NCBI GenBank assembly: GCA_964512285.1 | Contig: CAZEJO010000001.1 | Location: 45,244 to 109,243 of the forward strand | Length of the DNA stretch: 64,000 nt | Source: SM23-28-2 sp964512285 | GTDB lineage: Bacteria > Chloroflexota > Dehalococcoidia > SM23-28-2 | Reading direction: 5' to 3' | In this document: positions 17,635 through 25,804 of the stretch, piece after piece | Layout: each line of letters starts with the position of its first letter | Numbering within the stretch: the first letter of the stretch is position 1 | The notes under the pieces: generated by a model | The model's input: the letters and a program-made list of their open reading frames with translations, nothing else | Databases searched by the model: none | Told to the model about the DNA's origin: nothing | Position numbers and translations under genes: made by a program

Positions 17635-18326
17635 CGCTGGTCTCCTGAGGGGGACGGCATTTTCCGCCGCCTGCCGCCCTTTGCCTTCAGGACATGAGCG
17701 GCGAGGATGTCGTTTGCCAGCCGTTCCGCCTCTCGCCGCTTTCCCCCCTTGAGCAAGGCCAATAGTTCTGAGTCGGTCAGGGCGTACCAGAAGCGGGAGC
17801 GGGCCCGGCCCGAAAGCTCTCTGCCGACGCGGTCTCTGAGAGCTCCCGCTATCTCGAGGAAAGCGGCATATTCGCGGCCAAAGCGGGGCTCAAGTTCCTG
17901 GCGTAGGCGAGCCGAAAGGGCGGGGTCTTGCCCGCCAGTGGAGATGCTGATCGTCAGGTCGCCCCTTCGCACCACAGATGGCACGAAAAAGTTGCAGCGA
18001 TGGGGATCGTCAACCACGTTGATCAGAAGGCTTCTCTCCTGGGCCTCTTGCCATACGTCTCTATTCACATCTGGGTCGCCCGTCGCCGCGATGACAACAA
18101 AGGCGCCCTCCAGGTCTCCCTGTCGGTAATCTCGAGGGCGGTGTTCGATCCGCTTCGCTTGCAGGAGCGCGCGCAGCCTTTGAGTCAGGCGAGGGCTGAT
18201 CACCACTACTCGCTCCGCGCCCGCCTCCAAAAGGGACTCCAGCTTACGCTGCGCTACCTCGCCTCCTCCCACCACGATGCAGCGTCTGTCTGCCAGGCCA
18301 ACCAGATTGATGGGATATGATCTCAA
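17631..18326 (-). CDS. Precorrin-2 dehydrogenase / sirohydrochlorin ferrochelatase (Met8/CysG-N type)
   Basis: This 231-residue protein has the NAD-binding CIVVGGGEVAQRKLESLLEAGA, then VIAATGDPDVNRDV, and INVVDDPHRCNFFVP, followed by SISTGGQDPALSARLRQEL. It oxidises precorrin-2 to sirohydrochlorin, and Met8-type members also insert iron. The aspartates of VVDDP are in the region linked to catalysis in Met8 and CysG, so it may do both steps; no separate ferrochelatase gene is visible in the window. The start codon is a TTG at 18326, with AGGGA about ten bases upstream. It is the first gene of the heme operon. Confidence 0.88.
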   Translation of the reverse strand: MRSYPINLVGLADRRCIVVGGGEVAQRKLESLLEAGAERVVVISPRLTQRLRALLQAKRIEHRPRDYRQGDLEGAFVVIAATGDPDVNRDVWQEAQERSLLINVVDDPHRCNFFVPSVVRRGDLTISISTGGQDPALSARLRQELEPRFGREYAAFLEIAGALRDRVGRELSGRARSRFWYALTDSELLALLKGGKRREAERLANDILAAHVLKAKGGRRRKMPSPSGDQR

Positions 18327-18570
18327 GAGAATTTCGTCCCTTGCGCTTGTGGGAATCGTTTGTCCTAACTTGCTACCAATACCAGCCTATCATCGCGAAA
18401 GCGGTGTTTATAGGGGGAAAGCCGGAAATTTCCTAAAAAATCTCTTGGAAATTGCTACCGAGTCTCACCAAATCTTCCATTTCGTAGCGATGGACAGCAT
18501 CCGGTGGTCGCTTCGGGGGTGCTCTTCGTGGAAGCGTGCTCTAGAATGAATCGTGGGGAGATGCAGTGCC

Positions 18571-19497
18571 GTGCCGTATGAATTGCCGCCCATCAGGCCT
18601 CCCAGCGAGGCCTATTCTCTGCTGATAAGGGTCATGAGGGGATGTCCCTGGAATTACTGCACGTTCTGTGCGGTCTACAAGGGTTATCCCCGCAAGGACA
18701 TCATCCGTTCGGTTGCTGAGGTAAAGGGCGACATAGATGAGCTAAGGGCGACCATAGACCATCTGCACCTCCAGGGACACAAGGGCGAGCCGACGACGGC
18801 GTTCCTGGCAGACTCCAACGCCATCGTGATCAAGACGGACGGCCTGGCTGAGATAGTCCGCTATTTGTATGAGGTATTCCCATCGCTGGAGCGAGTCACG
18901 TCCTACGGACGGGCGAAGACCGTTCTGAGCAAGAAGCCGGACGAACTGAGACGATTGAAAGAGGTCGGCCTCACCAGGTTGCACCTGGGCTTGGAGACTG
19001 GCGACGATGAGGTGCTGAGGCGGGTGAAGAAGGGGGCAACCGCGCAGGAGATGATAGAGGCAGGCAAGAAGGCCAAGGAAGCGGGATTTGAGCTGTCTGA
19101 GTATGTGATGCCCGGCCTGGGAGGCAAGGGCGCGTCGCGACAGCACGTGCAGGGAACGGCGAGGGTGCTGAACGCCGTCGATCCGCACTACATCAGGATG
19201 CGGTCCCTTATGCTCACCCCCGGCACGCCGTTGTGGGACGAATATACGGCAGGGAAGTTTGAACCGCTATCGCCCTACGAGATCGTGGCGGAGATCGGCG
19301 CTCTGATCGAGGGCCTGGACGTGACCTCTAGGGTCTGTTTCGATCACGTCTCCAACCCACCGATATTCAGGCAGGACTGGGAAGGGTACAAGTTCCCGGA
19401 GGAGAAGGCAGCCGTTCTCGATCTCGTGGAGCGCGCGCTCAAGTTGGCGAGACAGCAGGGGCAGGGAGCAGGGGCGTCGGCGAGAGAGTGCGATTGA
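18571..19497 (+). CDS. Radical SAM protein, unknown function
   Basis: This 308-residue protein has an N-terminal radical SAM motif, RGCPWNYCTFCAVYKGYPRK (CxxxCxxC), with GLETGDDEVLRRVKKG further on, as in the Elp3/MiaB-like branch of the superfamily. Typical SAM-binding features follow: TSYGRAKTVL, TRLHLGLETGDDE, and a late MLTPGTPLWDEY. No cobalamin-binding, TRAM or auxiliary-cluster domain is evident. It starts at a GTG with GGGGAG ten bases upstream, 244 bases from the divergent heme operon. A role in tetrapyrrole or anaerobic metabolism is possible from location, but nothing in the sequence proves it. Confidence 0.8.
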   Translation: MPYELPPIRPPSEAYSLLIRVMRGCPWNYCTFCAVYKGYPRKDIIRSVAEVKGDIDELRATIDHLHLQGHKGEPTTAFLADSNAIVIKTDGLAEIVRYLYEVFPSLERVTSYGRAKTVLSKKPDELRRLKEVGLTRLHLGLETGDDEVLRRVKKGATAQEMIEAGKKAKEAGFELSEYVMPGLGGKGASRQHVQGTARVLNAVDPHYIRMRSLMLTPGTPLWDEYTAGKFEPLSPYEIVAEIGALIEGLDVTSRVCFDHVSNPPIFRQDWEGYKFPEEKAAVLDLVERALKLARQQGQGAGASARECD

Positions 19498-19507
19498 TGC
19501 TGGCGGC

Positions 19508-20338
19508 CTATGCTGTCCTGGCTGCCTCCGCCAGGAAGGCCTGCGCCCGCTCGCGAAGGCGCTCTCGCTGGGCAGGCGTCATGCGACGGTAGGAGGTCGC
19601 GACTGCCACGTTTTCCTCCACCTCCCGGGGGAAACGCATCCCTGGGATCGCCACCGACAGGTACCGATTGGATAGAGCGTAGTGGAGGAGCGTTCTGGCA
19701 TTCAAGAACCTGCTATGACGAGAGGTCTTAAGCCATCCAAGCATCCCGAAGCCGCCAAGCGGCTTCATGGCGATGACGCCGATATCTCGCTCCTGCGCCA
19801 GGCGGACGAGGGCTTCTCCTGCCGTCTCGAAGGGGCTGTACTTCGTCTGAATGGTGTCGAACTCCTGGCTCTCCACTGCCCGGCGCAGAACCTCTACTGC
19901 GTGGCTGGAAATGCCTATGTAGTCCACAAGCCCGCCGTCGCGCGCCTCCTTGAGCCCCGCCAGAGCGCCGCCTTTGGCCATAACCTGCTCCCAGGCTTCC
20001 TCTCCCACGCTGTTTAGCTGGTAGATGGCCACTTTTGGCAGGCCGAGGTGGTTAAGGCTTCCCTCCAGCTCGGCCAAGGCGCCATCCCTTGAGCGCTTGA
20101 GGGTCTTGCTCGCCACGTGCACGCCGCCGTCCTGTCCCAATCTCTGGAGCGCTCTCCCGATGAGGTGCTCGCTGCCCTTGTAGCATCGCCCTGTCTCCAC
20201 GAAGTTGATGCCCAAGGAGAAGGCCCTGAGCAGCGTCTCCTCGCCCTCGGGGACGTCAGCCACGCTCGCTGCCCCGAAGCCGACCTCCGTGACCAGCAGG
20301 CCGGTTCTACCCAGCCGTCTTGTGCGCAATCGGGTCAT
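19508..20338 (-). CDS. Aldo/keto reductase
   Basis: This 276-residue TIM-barrel oxidoreductase has RRLGRTGLLVTEVGFGAAS and NFVETGRCYKGSEHLIGRAL with the catalytic Tyr, followed by a lysine in VASKTL. A histidine/asparagine region in the substrate pocket is less clear (VAIYQLNSVGEE). It probably reduces an aldehyde or ketone with NADPH; specificity is unknown. The ATG at 20338 is chosen because it forms an ATGA overlap with the upstream ClC gene stop, which suggests translational coupling. Confidence 0.85.
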   Translation of the reverse strand: MTRLRTRRLGRTGLLVTEVGFGAASVADVPEGEETLLRAFSLGINFVETGRCYKGSEHLIGRALQRLGQDGGVHVASKTLKRSRDGALAELEGSLNHLGLPKVAIYQLNSVGEEAWEQVMAKGGALAGLKEARDGGLVDYIGISSHAVEVLRRAVESQEFDTIQTKYSPFETAGEALVRLAQERDIGVIAMKPLGGFGMLGWLKTSRHSRFLNARTLLHYALSNRYLSVAIPGMRFPREVEENVAVATSYRRMTPAQRERLRERAQAFLAEAARTA

Positions 20339-22383
20339 CCGCGTCTTCGTCGGCGATGGTAGCCGAAACGTTCCCATAGCTCAGGGATGGCTGATGGGAG
20401 GGCAATGAGGACAACGCGATCGCCAGGCTCCAGTGAGACGTCGCCGCGGGGGATGATAGGGGAGCCGTCGCGGACGATAGAGACGATGATGCTGTCTGCG
20501 GGCAGTTCTATGTCTCGAATGTGCTTGCCTGCCAGTGGGGAGCGCTTGGTCACCTTGAACTCCATTTCTTCGGTGCCGTAGAGCTCGACCAGGGCGGGAG
20601 TAGGGGCAGGCTGAGCAGGACGGGCGTGGGCGGCTAGCGCGCGGCCCGAGGCGTTGATAACGTCGCTGTGGCGCAAGAGGCCCAGCAACACGGAGGGGTC
20701 GTGGCGGCTGACCACCGGTAGCTGGCGCAGGCCTTGGCTACCCAGCCGCCTCACTGCCTCTTCGAGGGTTTGGTCGGGGAAAATGGTGACGGGGCTCTTG
20801 GCAGCGATGTCCTGAACTGTCAAAGCCGAGAGATCCTTGCCGAGGACGCGCTCAATATCGGAGGGCGTGAGGATGCCCACGAGCTTCCTGTCAGGGTCGA
20901 GCACGGGAAATGCTCTCGGGTGGCCATCGGCAGGAATGCCCTCCAGCAGCTCTGCTACGCTCGTATCGGCCGACACCACGTCGAAGTTGCGGGCCATAGC
21001 TTGCCCCACTGTGATCATCTGTAGCAGCGGTGCTTCCCGTCCTTCCTCAATCTGCACGCCGCGCCGCCGCAGCTTCAGGGTATAGATGGTGTCGCGTCTG
21101 ATGAGCTGGGCCACTACCGTGCTCACGGCCACAGCCATCATCAGAGGGAGCATGATGCTGTAATCGCGGGTCATCTCGAAGAGGATGAGAATGGACGTAA
21201 TGGGTGCGCGGGCAGCGGCGGCGAAAACTGCTGCCATCCCTACCAGGGCGTAGGCACCAGATGACGCAGTGACATCGGGGAATAGATTGTGGGCAACATC
21301 GCCATAGGCGGCGCCCAGCATGGCCCCGATGAACAGAGAAGGGGCGAAGACGCCGCCACTGCCGCCGCTGCCAATGGTGAGGGAGGTGGCCAGGATCTTC
21401 AGCCCTGCCAGAGCGATGAGAACATCCAAGCCTCTGTCGCCTGTCAGGGCGCTGGGTATGGCGTTAGCGCTCGGGCCGCTGCCGTAGCCGACGCCGAAGA
21501 GATCGACGAACCAGAGGCCGAGAAGGCCCATCCCAAGGCCGCCAATGGCCGGCTTGACCATCTCTGGCAGACGCAGGGCGTCGAAGATGTCCTCAGTCTT
21601 GTAGAGGACAGTGATAAAGGCAAGTCCGGCCAGGGCGGCGAAAAGGCCCAGGAGGGCGTACAGTGGAAATTCAAGGTTGCTCTCCAGCGCGTGGGGAGGG
21701 ATAGCGAAGGCGGGGTCATTTCCCAGAAAGGCGTGGCCGACAGAATCCGCCACCACCGAGCTCAGCACGACAACGCTGAAGTTCCGCAGATTGAAGCGAC
21801 GAAGGATAACCTCCAGGGCGAAAAACACGCCGGCAATAGGGGCGTTGAAGGTAGCGGAAATGCCGCCGGCGGCGCCGGCGGCCACCAGCAGGCGGATGTT
21901 CTCTTCGGAGAGCCGAAGGAGCTGGCCAAGGGTGGAGCCTACGGCTGAGCCGATCTGGACGATCGGCCCCTCGCGTCCCACAGAGCCGCCGCTGCCGATG
22001 CAAAGGGCAGAGGCGATCGATTTGATCACGGCTACGCGGGGCCGGATGCGGCCTCCCTGCGTCTCCACAGCCAGCATGACCTCGGGCACGCCGTGGCCCT
22101 TGGCTTCGCGGGCCAGGAAATAGATGATGGGTCCTACCAACAGGCCACCCAGGACAGGGAGGAGAATGACTCTTTGGTCGCCTAGCGGGCTGAGGGCGTC
22201 GCTCAGGCGGTTAAAGAAGACCCAGTCGAAGGCGGAAATGAGATGGCGGAATATTATAGCTCCGCCGCCAGCGGCTAGGCCGACCAGCAGAGCTAGTACA
22301 TAGGGCAGAAGGGTTTCGTACTGGAGCGTGAGGCCTTGCAGTCGGCTCAGAATTGTGGCACGAAAATGATCCCAAGTAGTCAT
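20335..22383 (-). CDS. ClC-type chloride channel/antiporter with CBS and RCK-C domains
   Basis: This 682-residue membrane protein has about ten hydrophobic helices. It carries the ClC selectivity-filter motifs GSGGSVGREGPIVQIGSAVG (with the gating glutamate in GREGP) and GSGGSGGVFAPSLFIGA. Residues ~450-570 are a pair of CBS domains (VSADTSVAELLEGI; SPVTIFPDQTLEEAVRRLG), which usually bind adenine nucleotides. The last ~80 residues resemble a TrkA-C/RCK-C domain (KRSPLAGKHIRDIELP; LEPGDRVVLI). It exchanges or conducts chloride or a related anion across the membrane; the presence of the gating Glu fits a proton-coupled antiporter. Confidence 0.92.
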   Translation of the reverse strand: MTTWDHFRATILSRLQGLTLQYETLLPYVLALLVGLAAGGGAIIFRHLISAFDWVFFNRLSDALSPLGDQRVILLPVLGGLLVGPIIYFLAREAKGHGVPEVMLAVETQGGRIRPRVAVIKSIASALCIGSGGSVGREGPIVQIGSAVGSTLGQLLRLSEENIRLLVAAGAAGGISATFNAPIAGVFFALEVILRRFNLRNFSVVVLSSVVADSVGHAFLGNDPAFAIPPHALESNLEFPLYALLGLFAALAGLAFITVLYKTEDIFDALRLPEMVKPAIGGLGMGLLGLWFVDLFGVGYGSGPSANAIPSALTGDRGLDVLIALAGLKILATSLTIGSGGSGGVFAPSLFIGAMLGAAYGDVAHNLFPDVTASSGAYALVGMAAVFAAAARAPITSILILFEMTRDYSIMLPLMMAVAVSTVVAQLIRRDTIYTLKLRRRGVQIEEGREAPLLQMITVGQAMARNFDVVSADTSVAELLEGIPADGHPRAFPVLDPDRKLVGILTPSDIERVLGKDLSALTVQDIAAKSPVTIFPDQTLEEAVRRLGSQGLRQLPVVSRHDPSVLLGLLRHSDVINASGRALAAHARPAQPAPTPALVELYGTEEMEFKVTKRSPLAGKHIRDIELPADSIIVSIVRDGSPIIPRGDVSLEPGDRVVLIALPSAIPELWERFGYHRRRRRG

Positions 22384-22453
22384 CGTCTCTTAGCTTGAGT
22401 CTAAGACGGACAGATGTTTGTGTCTACGCGCTCGTTGGGCAGGACGAGTGTAT

Positions 22454-23284
22454 TCACGCTTTCGGGTAGGAAAGGCGCAGAACATCGAGCAGGAGATCGG
22501 GCCTGTCGGACATGAGACCGTCCACTCCGAGGTTGAGCAGGCGGCGCATCTCCTCGCTTTCGTCCACTGTCCATACGTGCACCTGGATGCCGAGTCGATG
22601 CGCAGCCTGGACGAGGCGACGGTCCACCACCGGAAGGGCGCCCCGGTGGGGTGGGACCTGGAGCGCGTCGTAGGGAAGGCGAAGGAAGCGCGTCAAGCCC
22701 AGACGGCTGGCCAGCCAGAACAGGCGCGCCTCCCGACTGGCGGCGGAGGTGGCCACGCGGCCGCCCGTCCGTTGCCGAAACTCCTTCAGCACTCGATCGT
22801 GGAAGGAGCCCACGAGGATGCGATCGTGGGCGTTCTGCTCCTCGATGAAGGTGACCAGGGCCTCAACCAGGGAAGGCTCCTTTTGCTTGATCTCGAGGTT
22901 GAGGCAGGTATCGGGGAAGGCCTGCGTCACTTCAGCCAGGGTGGGGACTCTGATTCCCTTTCCCCGAAAGGGGAAGCTCTGGCCTTCGTCGGGGGAGAAG
23001 CGGTAGCCGGCATCGAGCCGCTTCAGCTCGGCCAGCGTGAGGGCGTGGACAGGGCCGGAGCCATCGCTGATGCGATCCAGGGTCTCGTCGTGGATGGTGA
23101 CCAAGACGCCGTCTCTGGTGGTGTGGATGTCCGTTTCTAGGTAGCGGCATCCCAACTGGACGGCTCCCTGGAAGGCGACCATCGTGTTCTCTGGCCAGAG
23201 CTTGCTGCCGCCCCGATGGGCAAAAGCCAGGGGGTGGGCTCCCTCCAGGAAGGGGCGCTTTGGTCTTCTATGGGGCTCAGTCAT
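22454..23284 (-). CDS. Glycerophosphodiester phosphodiesterase
   Basis: This 276-residue TIM-barrel enzyme hydrolyses glycerophosphodiesters to glycerol-3-phosphate and an alcohol. Catalytic and metal-binding motifs are AFAHRGGSKLWPENTMVAF (His-Arg and Glu), RYLETDIHTTRDGVLVTIHD (ETD and HD), and NLEIKQKEPSLVEAL near the barrel middle. No signal peptide is seen, so it is likely cytoplasmic like UgpQ. It is downstream of the divergent PAC2 gene region, with no obvious operon partner. Confidence 0.92.
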   Translation of the reverse strand: MTEPHRRPKRPFLEGAHPLAFAHRGGSKLWPENTMVAFQGAVQLGCRYLETDIHTTRDGVLVTIHDETLDRISDGSGPVHALTLAELKRLDAGYRFSPDEGQSFPFRGKGIRVPTLAEVTQAFPDTCLNLEIKQKEPSLVEALVTFIEEQNAHDRILVGSFHDRVLKEFRQRTGGRVATSAASREARLFWLASRLGLTRFLRLPYDALQVPPHRGALPVVDRRLVQAAHRLGIQVHVWTVDESEEMRRLLNLGVDGLMSDRPDLLLDVLRLSYPKA

Positions 23285-23479
23285 ACTGGGGCCATCACCA
23301 TTAGGTGAGCTAATCTTAGGCTCGGAAGGGCGGCTGGTTCAAGCGAGCCTGGCTTCCCTAGCGGACACGGATGCAGAGTCACCACAGGTATTGCGTTCCT
23401 GGCCGCTGTGGGGCTACTCTGTCCTTGAGGGCGAGCCCACCTGGGACGAGGCCAACATGAATGCCAAGGCGTGCCTTAA

Positions 23480-24382
23480 ATGAGCTATTTTGAAATGGCA
23501 GAAGTGCCTCCCCTGCGAAGTCCAGTTCTGGTGATGGCCTTCGGTGGCTGGAATGATGCTGGCCAGGCGGCGACTACGGCGGTGCGCTTTCTGATCGAGG
23601 GGTGGTCGGCGCAGCGATTCGCCAGCATCGACCCCGAGGAGTTCTTCGACTTCACCAGCACGCGCCCCACGATCCGCCTTGCCCAGGACTTGCAGCGAGA
23701 GCTGGAGTGGCCCAGCACTGCCTTCTTCCACAAGGCAGACTCCGCCCTGAAGCGAGATTTCGTCCTTCTCCTTGGCACCGAGCCCCACCTGAAGTGGCGG
23801 GCATTCACGGGGGCCGTTCTTGAGGTCGCCCAGCAGTGCGGCGTAACTCAGGCGGTGAGCCTTGGCGCATTCCTTGGCGAGACGCCACACTCTCGTTCGG
23901 TGCCGTTGACCGGCTTCGCCACCGACCCAAAGTTGGCTGCGAGACTGGAGCAGTTACATATCTCCCCCACGCGCTACGAGGGGCCCACCGGCATTGTCGG
24001 CACAATGCACGATGCCTGCCGGCGGGAGGGCCTGCTGGCGGTCAGCCTGTGGGCGGCGGTGCCGCACTACTTGGGGGCGACGGAGAATCCCAAGGGGGCC
24101 GTGGCGCTCCTGCACGCCTTGGACGTGCTCTTCGATCTCGACCTGGACTTTCGCCGGATTGAGAAGGCCGTGGCCGATTTCGAGAAGGAGGTGGCTCGAG
24201 CGATCGCCAGCAATCCGGAGATCGCTGCCTACGTCCGAGAGATGGAGCGACGGTCGGACGCCCTGTCGGAGGCTGAGGCGACGGTAGGGCCGGGAGGTGC
24301 CGAGCTTCCCAGCGGTGAAGTGCTAATCGAGGAACTGGAGGAGTTTCTCAAGGACAAGCGGGAAGACGAGGAGGAAGACTAG
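23480..24382 (+). CDS. PAC2 family protein
   Basis: The N-terminal LVMAFGGWNDAGQAATTAV is the PAC2 (proteasome assembly chaperone 2-like) signature, and a mid-region PTGIVGTMHDACRREGL agrees. Length (300 residues) fits the bacterial family. The family is named for eukaryotic proteasome assembly, but bacterial members occur without proteasomes and their role is unclear; an ATP-grasp or carboxylate-amine ligase link has been suggested for some. The last ~60 residues are highly charged (EELEEFLKDKREDEEED) and probably disordered. No neighbour suggests a pathway. Confidence 0.85.
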   Translation: MSYFEMAEVPPLRSPVLVMAFGGWNDAGQAATTAVRFLIEGWSAQRFASIDPEEFFDFTSTRPTIRLAQDLQRELEWPSTAFFHKADSALKRDFVLLLGTEPHLKWRAFTGAVLEVAQQCGVTQAVSLGAFLGETPHSRSVPLTGFATDPKLAARLEQLHISPTRYEGPTGIVGTMHDACRREGLLAVSLWAAVPHYLGATENPKGAVALLHALDVLFDLDLDFRRIEKAVADFEKEVARAIASNPEIAAYVREMERRSDALSEAEATVGPGGAELPSGEVLIEELEEFLKDKREDEEED

Positions 24383-24437
24383 CCTCGCCAGCCAAGGCGC
24401 GGCCGGGCGGGTCTCCAGCGCCGGGCGTCGCTGATTC

Positions 24438-25778
24438 TTAGTCCTCGAACGCGTATAGCGGCCCGAAGTACTCGAACCCGGGCTGTCCATCCTCCACGAC
24501 AACCTTCAGCATTCTGCCGGTCTGGAGGCCGATGTGGTCGCTATCGCTGAAGGTGACGTTCACTTCGTCCAGGAGCAGGTCGCTGTGCCAGTCCTCAATG
24601 GACTCAACCGCGTCCATTAAGCCCTCTCGCGTCAGGTTGTCGCAGGTTCTGCTGAGGGCTTCCAGCGCCAGTTCACCCACCAACTGGGCATAGATGGTGA
24701 AGTTGCTGGGCGCGGGCCCGCCGTAGTCTCTCATGAGGTCATAGTGACTGGCCACTGCCGGGTCGTCCCGCATTGTCGCCAGCTTGAAGGCCTGGAAGGT
24801 GATGGCTCCCTCCAGAAGCTCGGGTGAGATGAACTGGAACATGATATCGTCTGCCGAGGTGTAGCTCATGAAGGTGTGCGGATGCCAGCCGAGGCGTTCG
24901 GCTTCCATGATGGCCTGGCCAACCTGGCCGGGACCGGTGAGATAGACGGCGACGGTGGCGCCAGAGTTCTTCATGTTAGCCACTTGCGACCTGATAGAGA
25001 TGTCTGTGAGTTCGAAGCTCTGATCGGTGACCAGTTCATTCTTGTCAGGGTCGAGTCCCTGCTTGAGGCCTGCCAGCTCGTCCCATCCCTGGGGGCCATT
25101 CTCGTAGAGAGCGGCCACTTTCTCGTCGGGCAGGTTCTCGGAAATGTACTCGCCCAAGAAGATACCTTCGACGGTGTAGCTGGGGATCAGCGTGACGGTC
25201 CAGGGATGGCTCTCGGGGTCGATACCGAATTGGTGGACTCCCGACGAGAGGAAGATGTCGGGCACACCCTTCTCATTGATATAGTCCCAGGCGGCGGCTT
25301 CGGAATCGTCTCCCAGAGAGCCGACCAGGGCGAAGACCCCGTCTCGCTCTATCAGCTTGCGTGCGGCCTCAAGGCCCTGTGCTGCGTCATTGTTGTTGTC
25401 TTCCATCTTGTAGACGATCTCGCGGCCGCAGACGCCGCCCTGAGTGTCGTTGATGTAATCGAAGTAGGCTTTCGTAGCGTCGGGGATCATGCGGAAGGCG
25501 GCGCCAAAAACCCCACCAAGGATGAGATGAGCCCCCAGGATTATCTCTGTGTCCGTGATGCCTGGCGTCTCCCCTGTCGCGGTGGGAGTGCCCGTCGCCG
25601 CTGGCGTGGCGGTGTCGGTCACCGTTGCGGCTGGCGACGCGGCAGGAGTGGTGGTCGCTTCCTCTTCTTTGTCTCCGCAGCCGCTCAGTAGGGGGACTGC
25701 CACCAGGCAGACCAGGAGCAGAACGGTCAGCGGAGCGCTGAGCTTAGCTGATAGAGGCATCGTCTGCTTGGCTCTCAT
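24438..25778 (-). CDS. ABC-type substrate-binding lipoprotein (branched-chain amino acid class), paralog 1
   Basis: This 446-residue protein starts with a lipoprotein signal (VAVPLLSGCGDKEEE), then a Thr/Pro/Ala-rich linker. A type I periplasmic binding fold of the LivJ/Peripla_BP_6 kind follows: ITDTEIILGAHLILGG, YINDTQGGVCGREIVYK and VRKL/ARKLIERDGVFA. It should sit on the outer membrane face and bind a small ligand that cannot be inferred from sequence. It is one of four paralogs around an aldehyde oxidoreductase. The ATG at 25778 is preceded by GGAGGAGAGG. It is 26 bases downstream of paralog 2. Confidence 0.9.
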   Translation of the reverse strand: MRAKQTMPLSAKLSAPLTVLLLVCLVAVPLLSGCGDKEEEATTTPAASPAATVTDTATPAATGTPTATGETPGITDTEIILGAHLILGGVFGAAFRMIPDATKAYFDYINDTQGGVCGREIVYKMEDNNNDAAQGLEAARKLIERDGVFALVGSLGDDSEAAAWDYINEKGVPDIFLSSGVHQFGIDPESHPWTVTLIPSYTVEGIFLGEYISENLPDEKVAALYENGPQGWDELAGLKQGLDPDKNELVTDQSFELTDISIRSQVANMKNSGATVAVYLTGPGQVGQAIMEAERLGWHPHTFMSYTSADDIMFQFISPELLEGAITFQAFKLATMRDDPAVASHYDLMRDYGGPAPSNFTIYAQLVGELALEALSRTCDNLTREGLMDAVESIEDWHSDLLLDEVNVTFSDSDHIGLQTGRMLKVVVEDGQPGFEYFGPLYAFED

Positions 25779-25804
25779 CCTAGCCTCTCCTCCCACCAAT
25801 AAGA

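Noticed and set aside
23184..23483. Open frame in the gap between the glycerophosphodiesterase and PAC2 genes
   Set aside because: It overlaps the glycerophosphodiesterase start and the PAC2 start, has no motif and no ribosome site.
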